Part shown: piece after piece, positions 15,876-26,338 of the stretch
How positions within the stretch are numbered: the stretch's first letter is position 1
Layout: the number at the start of each line of letters is the position of its first letter
NCBI RefSeq assembly: GCF_031764535.1
Contig: NZ_CP134499.1
Location: 4,340,001 to 4,404,000, forward strand
DNA: 64,000 nucleotides
Direction: 5' to 3'
From: Pseudomonas sp. SG20056
Lineage (GTDB): Bacteria > Pseudomonadota > Gammaproteobacteria > Pseudomonadales > Pseudomonadaceae
Translations under genes and position numbers: made by a program
Notes under the pieces: model-generated
Seen by the model: the letters and a program-made list of their open reading frames with translations, nothing else
Told to the model about the DNA's origin: nothing
The model's database searches: none

Positions 15876-16868
15876 ATGTTGCACGCCCACCTGACCACCC
15901 TGCATGTGGTTTCGCAGATCCTCGAAATATTTGCCACTCAACCCGAACTGACCGAGCAGCTATTGGCCAGCAGCGGTATTGCTACGACTGATCTGGCCTG
16001 CGCCGACACGCGCATCACCCGCACCCAGGAGTTGCAGGTCTGCGCCAATGCCCTGCTGCTGCGCAGTGATCTGGGTCTGGAACTGGGCCGGCGCATGCAT
16101 GTATCGGCCTATGGCATGGTCGGTTACGCCGCGCTCTCCAGTGCCACCTTTGGTGACGCCTGGCGGCTGATGCTGCAGTACCCGGCACTGCTCGGCACCT
16201 ACTTCAAGCTGGATATGCACCTCGAAGGCGAGCTGGCCTGGGTCAGCGCCAGCGACTATCAGCACGCACCCGCGCTGGAAGTGTTCAACCTGGAAATGTG
16301 CCTGGCCTCGCTCAAATTGATCAGCGACGACCTGCTAGGGCAACCTCTGCCGCTCAGCGCCGCGCAGTTTCGCTACAGCGAGCCGGACTACAGTGCGCGC
16401 TACCCGCACAGCTTCGCCTGCCCGCTGCAGTTCGATGCCGCGCGCAATGCTTTTGCCTTCCCCGCCAGCTGGTTACAGCACCCTCTACCGCTGGCCGATA
16501 CGGTGACCCACCGGGAAATGCTCGAACGCTGCCGCAAGCAGAATAGCGAGTTCAATACCCGCCAGGCCTGGCTCACGCGCATCCGCCAACTCCTGGCCGA
16601 ACAGCTGACCGCACCTCCTGGTCTGGAGCAATTAGCGCAGCAGATGCACTGCTCGCCGCGCACTCTGCGCCGGCACCTGCAGGAACTCGGCACGCACTAT
16701 CAGGAACTGCTCGATGAGCTGCGTTTCGAGCGGGCAAAAACCCTGCTTGGCCAAGAGGATTGGCCGATCTGCCGCATCGCCGAATACCTCGGCTTTAGCG
16801 AAACAGCCAGTTTCCGCCACGCCTTCCAGCGCTGGAGTGGCGTGCCGCCGAGCCGCTTTCGCGCCTGA
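15876..16868 (+). CDS. AraC-family regulator (OruR/ArgR-like architecture)
   Basis: 330 residues with an N-terminal ligand-binding region of the Arabinose_bd type (ELGRRMHVSAYGMVGYAALSS near residue 68) and a C-terminal double helix-turn-helix AraC domain (about 235-330: LEQLAQQMHCSPRTLRRHLQ, then ICRIAEYLGFSETASFRHAF and GVPPSRFR). Members control catabolic genes, often for amino acids. The stand-alone gene precedes the polyamine deacetylase gene by about 220 bases on the same strand, so control of the polyamine genes is possible but not shown. Confidence 0.9.
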   Translation: MLHAHLTTLHVVSQILEIFATQPELTEQLLASSGIATTDLACADTRITRTQELQVCANALLLRSDLGLELGRRMHVSAYGMVGYAALSSATFGDAWRLMLQYPALLGTYFKLDMHLEGELAWVSASDYQHAPALEVFNLEMCLASLKLISDDLLGQPLPLSAAQFRYSEPDYSARYPHSFACPLQFDAARNAFAFPASWLQHPLPLADTVTHREMLERCRKQNSEFNTRQAWLTRIRQLLAEQLTAPPGLEQLAQQMHCSPRTLRRHLQELGTHYQELLDELRFERAKTLLGQEDWPICRIAEYLGFSETASFRHAFQRWSGVPPSRFRA

Positions 16869-17092
16869 CCCTGCGCCTTACGTTGGTTCCTACAGAGCTC
16901 TACCCTGGCCGCGCAATTTATGGCTTCCATCCCTGACAACCACCCTACGGGTCATCGCTGCGCGACGTTAAAAAACGCTCCCGGCGATTTTTTTGGCCAT
17001 TTCGATCCCCTTTTGGCCGTTGTCAGCGTTCTTTCATAACGCCATACGGGCGAACAATGGTTGCCAGAACAACAAGCCTGGGAGCCACCTGC

Positions 17093-18127
<1,035 letters not shown>

Positions 18128-18180
18128 GCCGCACAGGCCAGGCCAACACAACATCAATAATGATTCAGGGGTGAGACACG

Positions 18181-19293
18181 ATGAACACGATCAAACACCT
18201 GCTCGCCGTCGCCATCTGCGGCGCAACCCTGCTGGCCACGGCGGCCCAGGCGCAAACAGCGGAGAAACCGCGCGAGCTGCGCGTGTACAACTGGGCCGAC
18301 TATATGCTGCCGGCGGTGCCCAAAGAGTTTCAGGAAAAAAGCGGCATCAAGCTGACCTGGGACGTGTTCGACACCAACGAAGCGCTGGAAGCCAAGCTGC
18401 TGACCGGCAACTCCGGCTACGACCTGGTCGTGCCGACCAACACCTTCCTCGACACCCAGATCAAGGCCGGGGTATTCCAGAAGCTGGACAAGAGCAAGCT
18501 GCCCAACTGGCAGCACCTCGACCCCGGCCTGCTGCAGCTGATGACCGCCAACGACCCCGGCAACCAGTACGCCGTGCCCTACATGTACGGCACCGTGCTG
18601 ATCGGCTTCAATCCGGACAAGGTCAAGGCCGTGCTCGGCACCGATGCACCGGTGGACAGCTGGGACCTGATCTTCAAGGAGGAGAACATCAGCAAGCTCA
18701 AGCAGTGCGGCGTGGCCATGCTCGATTCGCCCGGCGATATCCTGCCAATCGCCCTGCATTACCTGGGTCTGGACCCCAACAGCAGCAAGCCTGAGGACTA
18801 CGAGAAAGCCAGCGCGCTGATGCTGAAGATTCGCCCCCACGTGGCCTACTTCCACTCGGCCAAGTACATGACCGATATCGCCAACGGCGACATCTGCGTG
18901 GCCATCGGCTATTCCGGCAGCTTCTACCAGTTCGCCAACCGCGCCAAGGAAGCCGGCAACGGCGTGGTGGTCGACTGGCGTCTGCCGAAGGAAGGTGCGC
19001 CGCTGTGGTACGACTCCTTCGCCATCCCGAAAAGCGCCCTGAACGTTGCCGAGGCCCATGAGTTCCTCAACAACCTGCTCGACCCGAAAGTGGTGGCACC
19101 GATCAGCGACTTCCTCGGCTACCCCAACCCGAACAAAGACGGCATGCCGCTGGTGGGAGCGGAGATCCGCGACAATCCCGGCCTGACCCCAACCGCCGAA
19201 GCACAGAAGACCCTCTACGTGCTGCAGCCGCTGCCGCAGAAGATCGAACGCGTGCGTACGCGAGTGTGGAACACCATCAAGTCGGGTACCTGA
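18181..19293 (+). CDS. polyamine ABC transporter substrate-binding protein (PotF/SpuD-like)
   Basis: 370 residues with a Sec signal peptide (IKHLLAVAICGATLLATAAQAQ). The mature start ELRVYNWADYMLP and the segments FDTNEALEAKLLTGNSGYDLVVPT and AVPYMYGTVLIGFNP are characteristic of putrescine/spermidine-binding proteins. It delivers polyamines to an ABC importer in the inner membrane, but no permease or ATPase gene adjoins, so it must serve an importer encoded elsewhere. It follows the acetylpolyamine deacetylase gene and probably shares its transcript. A strong hairpin follows the stop codon. Confidence 0.94.
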   Translation: MNTIKHLLAVAICGATLLATAAQAQTAEKPRELRVYNWADYMLPAVPKEFQEKSGIKLTWDVFDTNEALEAKLLTGNSGYDLVVPTNTFLDTQIKAGVFQKLDKSKLPNWQHLDPGLLQLMTANDPGNQYAVPYMYGTVLIGFNPDKVKAVLGTDAPVDSWDLIFKEENISKLKQCGVAMLDSPGDILPIALHYLGLDPNSSKPEDYEKASALMLKIRPHVAYFHSAKYMTDIANGDICVAIGYSGSFYQFANRAKEAGNGVVVDWRLPKEGAPLWYDSFAIPKSALNVAEAHEFLNNLLDPKVVAPISDFLGYPNPNKDGMPLVGAEIRDNPGLTPTAEAQKTLYVLQPLPQKIERVRTRVWNTIKSGT

Positions 19294-19300
19294 TGGCAAC

Positions 19301-19329
19301 CCGGCGCAGCGGGTAAACCGCTGCGCCGG
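19301..19329. terminator. strong hairpin between convergent genes
   Basis: CCGGCGCAGCGG (19301-19312) pairs perfectly with CCGCTGCGCCGG (19318-19329) around a 5-base loop, eight bases after the polyamine-binding protein stop and before the LysR gene end. The T-run is weak, so it may serve both strands as a stable 3' end. Confidence 0.6.
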
Positions 19330-19347
19330 CTGTTCAACGCAAAGGCT

Positions 19348-20253
19348 TTAGCGGCCCACTTCGCCGCTTTCCAGCTTGCGCCAGAGCAAACGTACCGACG
19401 CCTTGCGTACCAGCGCGCAGCGGTACAGACGAATCTCCAGCGGCGCCTGCCACTGTTCGTCGCCGCACACCACCAACTCACCCCGAGCCAGTTCGGCCGT
19501 CACACTCAACCTCGGCACCCAGGCCACGCCCATGCCCTGCAAGGCCATGCTCTTCAGGCTATCGGCCATCGCCGTTTCGTATACCGTGGTCGAGCGCAGC
19601 GCGCGCTGGCGAAGCAGCAGGTTGACCGAGCGACCGAGAAACGCCCCGGCGCTGTAGGCCAGCAGCGGCACACTCTGGCCGTTGTTGAGGTCGAACAACG
19701 GCGCACCGTTTTCGCCCACCGCGCACACAGGGAGCATTTCCGTGCGCCCCAGATGCAGTGAGGGAAATATCTCCGGATCCATCTGCAATGCAGCGTCCGG
19801 GTCGTAGTAGGCAAGGATCAGGTCGCATGCGCCTTCACGCAGCGCATGCACCGCCTCGCCAACGTTGGTTGCCACCAAGCGGGTGGTCAACGGCAGCCCT
19901 TCACGGCGCAGGCGGGCGATCCATTCGGGGAAGAACCCCAGGGTCAGCGAATGCGCGGCGGCAATCTGCATCACTTCACCCTGCTGGCCTTCGAGGTTAT
20001 GCAGATGGCGCACCACCTCGCCGAGCTGCTCAACCATGCTGCGGGCCGTGACCAGAAACAGCTGGCCGGATTCGGTCAGCTCGATGGGCGTGCAGGCACG
20101 GTTGACCAGGGTCAGGCCGAGCATGCTCTCCAGGCTGCGAATCCGCCGACTAAACGCCGGCTGAGTGACAAAGCGCTTCTGCGCTGCCTGAGAAAAACTA
20201 CGGGTAGCGGCCAGGGTGACAAAGTCTTCCAGCCATTTGCTTTCGAGGTTCAT
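19348..20253 (-). CDS. LysR-family regulator next to aspA (YjiE/HypT-like)
   Basis: 301 residues. The N-terminal winged HTH contains WLEDFVTLAATRSFSQAAQKRF and TQPAFSRRIRSLESMLGLTL; the C-terminal effector domain follows from about residue 90. The sequence type resembles the YjiE/HypT group, but the metabolite or oxidant sensed cannot be read. It diverges from aspA with 169 bases between start codons, so aspA is its likely target. I recall a LysR gene also next to aspA in P. aeruginosa. Confidence 0.9.
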   Translation of the reverse strand: MNLESKWLEDFVTLAATRSFSQAAQKRFVTQPAFSRRIRSLESMLGLTLVNRACTPIELTESGQLFLVTARSMVEQLGEVVRHLHNLEGQQGEVMQIAAAHSLTLGFFPEWIARLRREGLPLTTRLVATNVGEAVHALREGACDLILAYYDPDAALQMDPEIFPSLHLGRTEMLPVCAVGENGAPLFDLNNGQSVPLLAYSAGAFLGRSVNLLLRQRALRSTTVYETAMADSLKSMALQGMGVAWVPRLSVTAELARGELVVCGDEQWQAPLEIRLYRCALVRKASVRLLWRKLESGEVGR

Positions 20254-20422
20254 GGATCAGCCCTTGTGCATGCGAACACGTCGGGCGACCTTGGGCGGTC
20301 ACGCCAACGTTATGCCGATTATGCATGACCCAGCGCTTAACAGCATTGGCCAGCACCAAGCTGCAGCCCCTAATCTACGGGCCATCGCGGCATATGCCGT
20401 ATTTCCTGAGACGACCTTGATC

Positions 20423-21847
20423 ATGTCCCCTGCTGCATCTACTCGCCTTGAAAAAGACCTGCTCGGCACCCTCGACGTTCCCGCTGACGCCTATTATGGC
20501 ATCCAGACCCTGCGCGCCGTGCAGAACTTCCGCCTGTCCGGCGTGACGCTGTCGCACTACCCGAAACTGGTGATTGCCCTGGCCATGGTCAAGCAGGCCG
20601 CTGCCGACGCCAACCGCGAGCTGGGCCACCTGTCTGCCGCCAAGCACACAGCGATCAGCACCGCCTGCGCACGCATCATTCAGGGCGAGTTTCACGACCA
20701 GTTCGTGGTCGACATGATCCAAGGCGGCGCGGGCACCTCGACCAATATGAATGCCAACGAGGTGATTGCGAATATTGCCTTGGAGGCCATGGGCTTCGAG
20801 AAAGGTGACTACAAGCAGCTGCACCCGAACAACGACGTGAACATGGCACAGTCGACCAACGACGCCTACCCGACCGCCATCCGCCTCGGCCTGCTGCTCG
20901 GCCACGACAGCCTGCTGACCGCGCTGGACAAGCTGATCCAGTCGCTGTCGAAAAAGCACCTGGAATTCAGCCACGTATTGAAGATGGGCCGCACCCAGCT
21001 GCAGGACGCCGTACCGATGACCCTCGGTCAGGAATTCCGCGCCTTCGCCACCACCCTTGGCGAAGACCTGCAGCACCTCAAACTGCTCGCCCCGACCCTG
21101 CTCACCGAAGTGAACCTGGGCGGCACCGCGATTGGCACCGGGATCAACGCCGACCCGCAATACCAGCTGATGGCGGTCAAGCGCCTGGCGATTATCAGCG
21201 GCCAGCCGCTGACTCCGGCCGCCGACCTGATCGAAGCCACCTCGGACATGGGCGCCTTCGTGCTGTTCTCCGGCATGCTCAAGCGCACGGCGGTGAAGCT
21301 GTCGAAGATCTGCAACGACCTGCGCCTGCTCTCCAGCGGCCCGCGTACCGGGATCAACGAAATCAACCTGCCGCCGCGCCAGCCGGGCAGCTCGATCATG
21401 CCGGGCAAGGTCAACCCGGTGATCCCGGAAGCGGTCAACCAGGTGGCTTTCGAAGTGATTGGCAACGATCTGGCGCTGACCATGGCAGCCGAAGGCGGCC
21501 AGTTGCAGTTGAACGTGATGGAGCCGCTGATCGCCTACAAGATCTTCGACTCGATCCGCCTGCTGACCCGCGCCATGGATATGCTGCGCGAGCTGTGCAT
21601 CGACGGCATCACCGCCAACGAAGCGCGCTGCCGTGAACTGATGGAAAACTCCATCGGCCTGATCACCGCACTCAACCCCTATATCGGCTACGAGAACGCC
21701 ACGCGCATCGCCAAAGTAGCGCTGGAAAGCGGCCGTGGCGTGCTGGAACTGGTGCGCGAGGAGAAGCTGCTGGGCGACGCCGAGCTGGCCGACATCCTGC
21801 GCCCGGAAAACATGATCGCCCCGCGCCTGGTGCCCCTCAGCCAGTAA
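20423..21847 (+). CDS. aspA: aspartate ammonia-lyase (aspartase)
   Basis: 474 residues from ATG 20423 (MSPAASTRLEKDLLG), the family length; the frame extends upstream to 20216 but that overlaps the LysR gene. Aspartase splits L-aspartate into fumarate and ammonia in the cytoplasm. Signatures of the fumarase/aspartase superfamily are seen: GGAGTSTNMNANEV, NDVNMAQSTNDAYPTA, GRTQLQDAVPMTLGQEF and the catalytic loop GSSIMPGKVNPVIPE. Fumarate feeds the TCA cycle, tying it to the asparaginase at 28011. A good rho-independent terminator follows. Confidence 0.96.
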   Translation: MSPAASTRLEKDLLGTLDVPADAYYGIQTLRAVQNFRLSGVTLSHYPKLVIALAMVKQAAADANRELGHLSAAKHTAISTACARIIQGEFHDQFVVDMIQGGAGTSTNMNANEVIANIALEAMGFEKGDYKQLHPNNDVNMAQSTNDAYPTAIRLGLLLGHDSLLTALDKLIQSLSKKHLEFSHVLKMGRTQLQDAVPMTLGQEFRAFATTLGEDLQHLKLLAPTLLTEVNLGGTAIGTGINADPQYQLMAVKRLAIISGQPLTPAADLIEATSDMGAFVLFSGMLKRTAVKLSKICNDLRLLSSGPRTGINEINLPPRQPGSSIMPGKVNPVIPEAVNQVAFEVIGNDLALTMAAEGGQLQLNVMEPLIAYKIFDSIRLLTRAMDMLRELCIDGITANEARCRELMENSIGLITALNPYIGYENATRIAKVALESGRGVLELVREEKLLGDAELADILRPENMIAPRLVPLSQ

Positions 21848-21891
21848 GCGAACCCCTGCGTAACAGGAGGCTCCCCCGCCTCCACTCCTCA

Positions 21892-21919
21892 AGGGATGGC
21901 CACGGCCATCCCTTTTTTT
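21892..21919 (+). terminator. rho-independent terminator of aspA
   Basis: AGGGATGGC (21892-21900) pairs with GCCATCCCT (21905-21913) around a CACG loop, followed by a run of seven T. It is 45 bases after the aspA stop and also separates it from the convergent MocR gene. Confidence 0.88.
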
Positions 21920-21927
21920 GCCTGGCG

Positions 21928-23418
21928 CTAAGGCGCATTCCAGGCCTGGCGCAAGGCTGCCAACGCCTCATTAATCTGCGCCTCGGGCACTGCGGCAAAG
22001 CCCAGCACCAGCCCGGCGCGCTGATCTTCTGGCGTGGCGCTACCTGGCAGCCAGTAACTGCTGAGCGCGCTGATCTCCACGCCAACCCTTTCGGCGGCGC
22101 TGATCAACTCACGCTCGCGGGCCAGGCTGTCGACCCGCACACACAGATGCAACCCGGCTTCCACCACCGGCAACGGCGCGCAGCCCGGCACCGACTCAGG
22201 CCAGCCGGCTAGCAGCGCATCGCGCCGGCTGCGGGCGGCCGTGCGCATACGGCGGATATGCCGCTGAAAATGCCCGGCGGCGATAAATTCGGCCATCACC
22301 GCTTGGGTGCCGATTTCCGAATGGCGCATATCCAGGGCGCGACGCTGGGCAAAGGCTTCGGCCAGCGCGGGTGGCAATACCAGATAACCCAGACGCAACG
22401 CTGGAAAGGCAATCTTGCAGAAGGTGCCGACATACAGCACGCGGCCCTGGCGGTCGAGCGCCGCCAGCGGGGCCAGCGGCGTGCCGCTGTAGCGGTACTC
22501 ACCGTCATAGTCGTCCTCGATGATCAGGCCGTTATGGTGCTCGGCCCACTCCAGTAACTGCAGGCGCCGCGCCAGCGACAGGGTGACGCCGGTCGGGTAC
22601 TGGTGCGAGGGCGTGACATAGACCAACCGGCAGTCCTCAAGCTGCGCCAACGCCGGAACATCTAGACCTTCGCCATCCACCGCCACGCCGCACAGCTGCG
22701 CCCCGGCTATCGCCAGAGCATGGCCGGCGGCACGGTAGCCGGGGTTTTCCACGGCCACCCGTGCACCCGGCGTGACCAGCAACTGCGCGCATAGGCTGAT
22801 GGCCTGCTGCGCGCCATTGGTGACGACGATCTGCGCCGGGTCGCAGTGCAGTCCGCGACTGTTGCGTAGATAGGCGGCAATCAGCTCGCGCAGCTGCCAG
22901 TCGCCAGCCGGGTCGCCGTAGCCCAGGCGCGCCGGCGATGGCTTGCGCCAGAAGCGCGCGGACAAACGTGCCCAGGTCTCGAAGGGAAACAGATCAAAGG
23001 CCGGCACACCGACGCGAAAAGCCCGTGGCGCGCCGCTCAATGGCGGGTACAGATGATGCTTCTGCAACAGCTCCAGCGCCGGGCTCTGCGTGCTGACGAG
23101 TGGCTGCGCGGGCGCCGGCCGCTTCACCGCACTCAGCTCAGCTACGTAAGTGCCGGCACCGATACGCCCCTCGATATAGCCCTCGGCGTACAGCTGATCG
23201 AAGGCGCGCGTCACGGTATTGCGCGAGATACCCAGCAGGTTCGCCAGATCACGGCTGGCCGGCAGGCGTGTGCGGCTTTGCAGACGACCATCGAGGATGC
23301 GCTCGCGCAGCGCCTGATACAGCTGACGCGCCAGGCCGCGCTGTGGGTCGAGGTGAATGCCGGACAGATCGACCGGCAGCGGCGCAGCGGACGGAATGGC
23401 CATGCCGATTGGCTCCAT
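21928..23418 (-). CDS. MocR-type regulator (GntR HTH fused to aminotransferase-like domain)
   Basis: 496 residues. The N-terminal winged HTH (about 20-90) contains RQLYQALRERILDGRL and LPASRDLANLLGISRNTVTRAFDQL. The rest is a fold-type I PLP enzyme-like domain with NGAQQAISLCAQLL, the Asp-Tyr segment IIEDDYDGEYRY and the PLP lysine region GTFCKIAFPALRLGYL. MocR proteins use PLP as a sensor and usually control nearby genes in vitamin B6 or amino-acid metabolism. It diverges from the PaiB-like gene with 76 bases between, so that unit is the likely target. An in-frame ATG at 23403 is an alternative start. Confidence 0.92.
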   Translation of the reverse strand: MEPIGMAIPSAAPLPVDLSGIHLDPQRGLARQLYQALRERILDGRLQSRTRLPASRDLANLLGISRNTVTRAFDQLYAEGYIEGRIGAGTYVAELSAVKRPAPAQPLVSTQSPALELLQKHHLYPPLSGAPRAFRVGVPAFDLFPFETWARLSARFWRKPSPARLGYGDPAGDWQLRELIAAYLRNSRGLHCDPAQIVVTNGAQQAISLCAQLLVTPGARVAVENPGYRAAGHALAIAGAQLCGVAVDGEGLDVPALAQLEDCRLVYVTPSHQYPTGVTLSLARRLQLLEWAEHHNGLIIEDDYDGEYRYSGTPLAPLAALDRQGRVLYVGTFCKIAFPALRLGYLVLPPALAEAFAQRRALDMRHSEIGTQAVMAEFIAAGHFQRHIRRMRTAARSRRDALLAGWPESVPGCAPLPVVEAGLHLCVRVDSLARERELISAAERVGVEISALSSYWLPGSATPEDQRAGLVLGFAAVPEAQINEALAALRQAWNAP

Positions 23419-23494
23419 AGAAGTCGCAGAAAGTGGATCTTACAACAGGCCAATAGGCGGCCTAGCATGGCTCCACCCGTTCAGGAGCAAATCT

Positions 23495-24145
23495 ATGTAT
23501 ACGCCCGCCGCCTTTCGCCAGGACGACCTCGCCACGCTGCACCAGCAGATACGCGCCACGCGCCTGCCTACGCTGGTCAGCCATGGAACTCAGGGCCTGC
23601 TCGCCAGCCATCTGCCGTTGCTGCTGGAACCTGGCGAGAGCCAATACGGCACGCTGTACGGCCATTTCGCCAAGGCCAACCCGCAGTGGCGCGATTTGGC
23701 TGAGGGCAGCCCGGCGCTGGTGATCTTCCAGGGCGCAGAGGCCTATATCAGCCCGTCCTGGTACGCGGCCAAGGCCGAGCACGGCAAGGTGGTGCCGACC
23801 TGGAACTACATCAGCGTGCAGGCCCATGGCCACGCGGAAGTGTTCGATGACGCCGAGCGTCTGCTGCAGCTGGTCAGCCGCCTCAGCGATCAGCATGAAG
23901 CCAAGCGCCCGCAGCCCTGGGCCGTCAGCGATGCACCGCGCGAGTACATCGACAGCATGTTGCGCGCCATCGTCGGCTTCGCCCTGCCCATTGAGCGCCT
24001 TGAAGGCAAATGGAAGCTCGGGCAGAACCGCAGCCAGGCCGACCAAACCGGCGTACGCGACGGCCTGCACGCCAGCCATGACCCACGCGACCGCGAACTG
24101 GCCGCACAGATCAATAGCCAACACTTAGCCAAGGAAGCGCCATGA
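23495..24145 (+). CDS. PaiB-family FMN-binding protein
   Basis: 216 residues from ATG 23495 with SD AGGAG (23483); the longer upstream frame overlaps the MocR gene start and is not used. The start MYTPAAFRQDDLATLHQQI and the segments YGTLYGHFAKANPQWRDL, VIFQGAEAYISPSWYAAK and VPTWNYISVQAHG define the PaiB family, which has a flavin-reductase-like split barrel. PaiB was described as a negative regulator in Bacillus, but a flavin-linked enzyme role is equally possible. Its stop overlaps the following acetyltransferase start by four bases. PaiA/PaiB pairs also combine an acetyltransferase with this protein. Confidence 0.91.
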   Translation: MYTPAAFRQDDLATLHQQIRATRLPTLVSHGTQGLLASHLPLLLEPGESQYGTLYGHFAKANPQWRDLAEGSPALVIFQGAEAYISPSWYAAKAEHGKVVPTWNYISVQAHGHAEVFDDAERLLQLVSRLSDQHEAKRPQPWAVSDAPREYIDSMLRAIVGFALPIERLEGKWKLGQNRSQADQTGVRDGLHASHDPRDRELAAQINSQHLAKEAP

Positions 24146-24585
24146 GCATTGAAATCCGCCCCGTCAGCCCTGCCGATCACGCCGCCTGGTGGCCGCTGTG
24201 GCAGGGCTACCTGCACTTCTACCAGAGCGCGTTGCCCGCCGAGGTCAGCGCCATGACTTGGCAGCGCTTTCTCGACCCGAACGAGCCGACCCATGCTGCT
24301 CTCGCCTGGCGCGACAGTCAGGCCGTGGGGCTGGTGCAGTGGATCTTCCACCGCACTAATTGGTCGGTGGAACACAGCTGCTACCTGCAGGATCTGTTTG
24401 TCAGCGCCGATCAGCGCGGCGGCGGCATCGGCCGGCTGCTGATTGAGCACGTCTATGCCCAGGCCCAGGCGGCCGGCAGCAGCCGCGTGCATTGGCTGAC
24501 CCAGGAAACCAACTACACAGGCCGTCAGCTCTACGACCGCATCGCCGAACGCTCTGGCTTTATCCAATACCGCAAACAGTTCTAA
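24142..24585 (+). CDS. GNAT-family N-acetyltransferase
   Basis: 147 residues. The GNAT acetyl-CoA loop is seen in LQDLFVSADQRGGGIGRLLIEHVY (QRGGGIGR), and the conserved ending is YDRIAERSGFIQYRK. It overlaps the PaiB-like gene (ATGA), so the two are coupled. A clear paralogue lies at 29583, sharing DHAAW.PLWQGY, ITWQRFLDP or MTWQRFLDP, and the same C-terminus. The acceptor substrate cannot be read; small amines or amino acids are typical. Confidence 0.92.
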   Translation: MSIEIRPVSPADHAAWWPLWQGYLHFYQSALPAEVSAMTWQRFLDPNEPTHAALAWRDSQAVGLVQWIFHRTNWSVEHSCYLQDLFVSADQRGGGIGRLLIEHVYAQAQAAGSSRVHWLTQETNYTGRQLYDRIAERSGFIQYRKQF

Positions 24586-24599
24586 ACAGGAGCCGCCGC

Positions 24600-25280
24600 A
24601 TGCCCCAGCAACCGCTACACGACTGGCAGCCCGTGCCTACACCGGCCCATAAACCCTTGGACGGCCAGTATGTGCGCGTCGAGCCCCTCGACCCGACGCG
24701 CCATAGCGACGACCTGTGGCAGGCGTTGCAAGGCCCGGACAGTGACCCACGACTATGGGACTACCTGCCTTACGGCCCCTTCAGCGAGCGCGCAGCGTTT
24801 GATACCTGGCTAAGCGGCCAGGCCGCCAGCCGCGACCCGCTGTTTTTCAGCGTTATCGACCTACGCCAGCAGCGCGCCGTCGGCCTGCTGAGTTTTCTGC
24901 GCATCACACCCAAGGATGGCTGTATCGAGATCGGCCATATCGCTTTCGGCCGTGCCATGCAGCGCAGCCCGGCGTCGACCGAAGCGGTGTATCTGCTGGC
25001 CAAGCTGGCCTTGGGCGAACTGGGCTACCGCCGCCTGGAATGGAAGTGCAACGCCGCCAATGCCCGCTCAATGCGCGCGGCCAAGCGTCTGGGCTTCAGC
25101 TACGAAGGGCTGTTTCGCCAGCATATGGTGGTCAAGGGAGAGAACCGCGACACCGCCTGGTTTGCCATCCTCGACAGCGAATGGCAGGCCTGCAACGCGG
25201 CCTTCAAACACTGGCTGGCGGCGGACAACTTCAACGCCAACGGCCAACAGCAACAGCGCCTGGAAGATATGCGGAACTAG
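24600..25280 (+). CDS. RimJ/RimL-type GNAT acetyltransferase
   Basis: 226 residues from ATG 24600, 14 bases after the previous stop with SD AGGAG. This GNAT subgroup shows LDGQYVRVEPLDPTRH at the start, EIGHIAFGRAMQRSPASTEA in the core and ARSMRAAKRLGFSYEGLFRQ, followed by KGENRDTAWFAI. Members acetylate protein N-termini, amino acids or polyamines. It is the third gene of the PaiB-like unit. The substrate is unknown. Confidence 0.91.
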   Translation: MPQQPLHDWQPVPTPAHKPLDGQYVRVEPLDPTRHSDDLWQALQGPDSDPRLWDYLPYGPFSERAAFDTWLSGQAASRDPLFFSVIDLRQQRAVGLLSFLRITPKDGCIEIGHIAFGRAMQRSPASTEAVYLLAKLALGELGYRRLEWKCNAANARSMRAAKRLGFSYEGLFRQHMVVKGENRDTAWFAILDSEWQACNAAFKHWLAADNFNANGQQQQRLEDMRN

Positions 25281-25368
25281 GCTCTGTTCGGCGTGAGCGC
25301 AGCCCAACGCTGCGCCCGGTCTCGATGCGGATAGGGTTTGCGCCCAAGACCATCATGCGATCAAGCGC

Positions 25369-26187
25369 TTATTCGATCTCGAACAGGCCGTTCTTTAGCG
25401 GTGCGTCGGCCAGGCGCTGACGCACGTCATCGTCGATGCGCGGATCATCCGGGCGATACAGGCGCACCTGACGGTAGGCGCTGATGCGGTTGATTTCGGT
25501 GCCCAGGTATTCCCACACCACGCGGGTACAAGCCGGGCTACGGCGGTCGCCGCTGGAGACGCCGGTCTTCAGGCCGTTGAGGCGGGTAATGCGGCTCTTG
25601 TAGCTGGGGATGAGGATGGTCTGGCTCATCTCGTTGAGGGTCAGCGATTCGTAGTCCATCAGAAACAGCCGGTCCTGCAGCTGGAATGCAGCGCCCAGGT
25701 AACGGCAACGCACCCAGTCTTCGGCTTGCACGTCAGTACTGGCCGAACGCTCCTGACGCTCCTGGCGCTCGAACAGGAAATCGCCGTCCTCCTCCCACAG
25801 ATGCACCAGCGACAGCAGCACGGTGCCCGGCACCGACATGCAGTTGGAATATTCGAAGTAGTAGCCGCAATAGCGCGACAGGTTGCCGGCATGTGCGCGC
25901 AGCGGTTTGAGTAATTCCATCAGCGCGTCGCTGCGCGTGCCTGCATCCTGGCCCGGTGCGCGTGCGCCAATCAGATCGGCAAATTGCTCGGCGGGCAGGC
26001 TCAGCTCGTAGGCTTCGACGCCAAAAAAATCGCAGATCCGCTTGAGGTTATAGGCCGTTGGTCGGCTCTGTCCGCTCAGGTATTTATTGAACTGGGCGCG
26101 ATTGATCGCGAGCTTGCGACAAACCTCGGCGATCGACCGGTAATGGCTGCACAACAGCTTTAGATTGGGCCCTAGATGGTCAGACAT
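25369..26187 (-). CDS. XRE-family transcriptional regulator with large C-terminal domain
   Basis: 272 residues from ATG 26187, chosen for its AGGAA SD seven bases upstream. The HTH is near the start: SIAEVCRKLAINRAQFNKYL and SGQSRPTAYNLKRICDFFG. The C-terminal 190 residues (YYFEYSNCMSVPGTVLLSLV onward) form a domain I cannot name. It diverges from the AGCS symporter gene, with 151 bases between starts, and may control it. Confidence 0.86.
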   Translation of the reverse strand: MSDHLGPNLKLLCSHYRSIAEVCRKLAINRAQFNKYLSGQSRPTAYNLKRICDFFGVEAYELSLPAEQFADLIGARAPGQDAGTRSDALMELLKPLRAHAGNLSRYCGYYFEYSNCMSVPGTVLLSLVHLWEEDGDFLFERQERQERSASTDVQAEDWVRCRYLGAAFQLQDRLFLMDYESLTLNEMSQTILIPSYKSRITRLNGLKTGVSSGDRRSPACTRVVWEYLGTEINRISAYRQVRLYRPDDPRIDDDVRQRLADAPLKNGLFEIE

Positions 26188-26338
26188 GCGAATTTCCTGG
26201 TGATGCGAGCGACGCGATTCTAGCATCAACTCGCATCAGTTCGCCGCCACCCGCGAAATTGCACCACGGCCGCGTCTGCTCAACCATTCGGCCCCGCCTA
26301 TATTTCCTTCACAAAACAACAAGAGAGACCTCACTGCC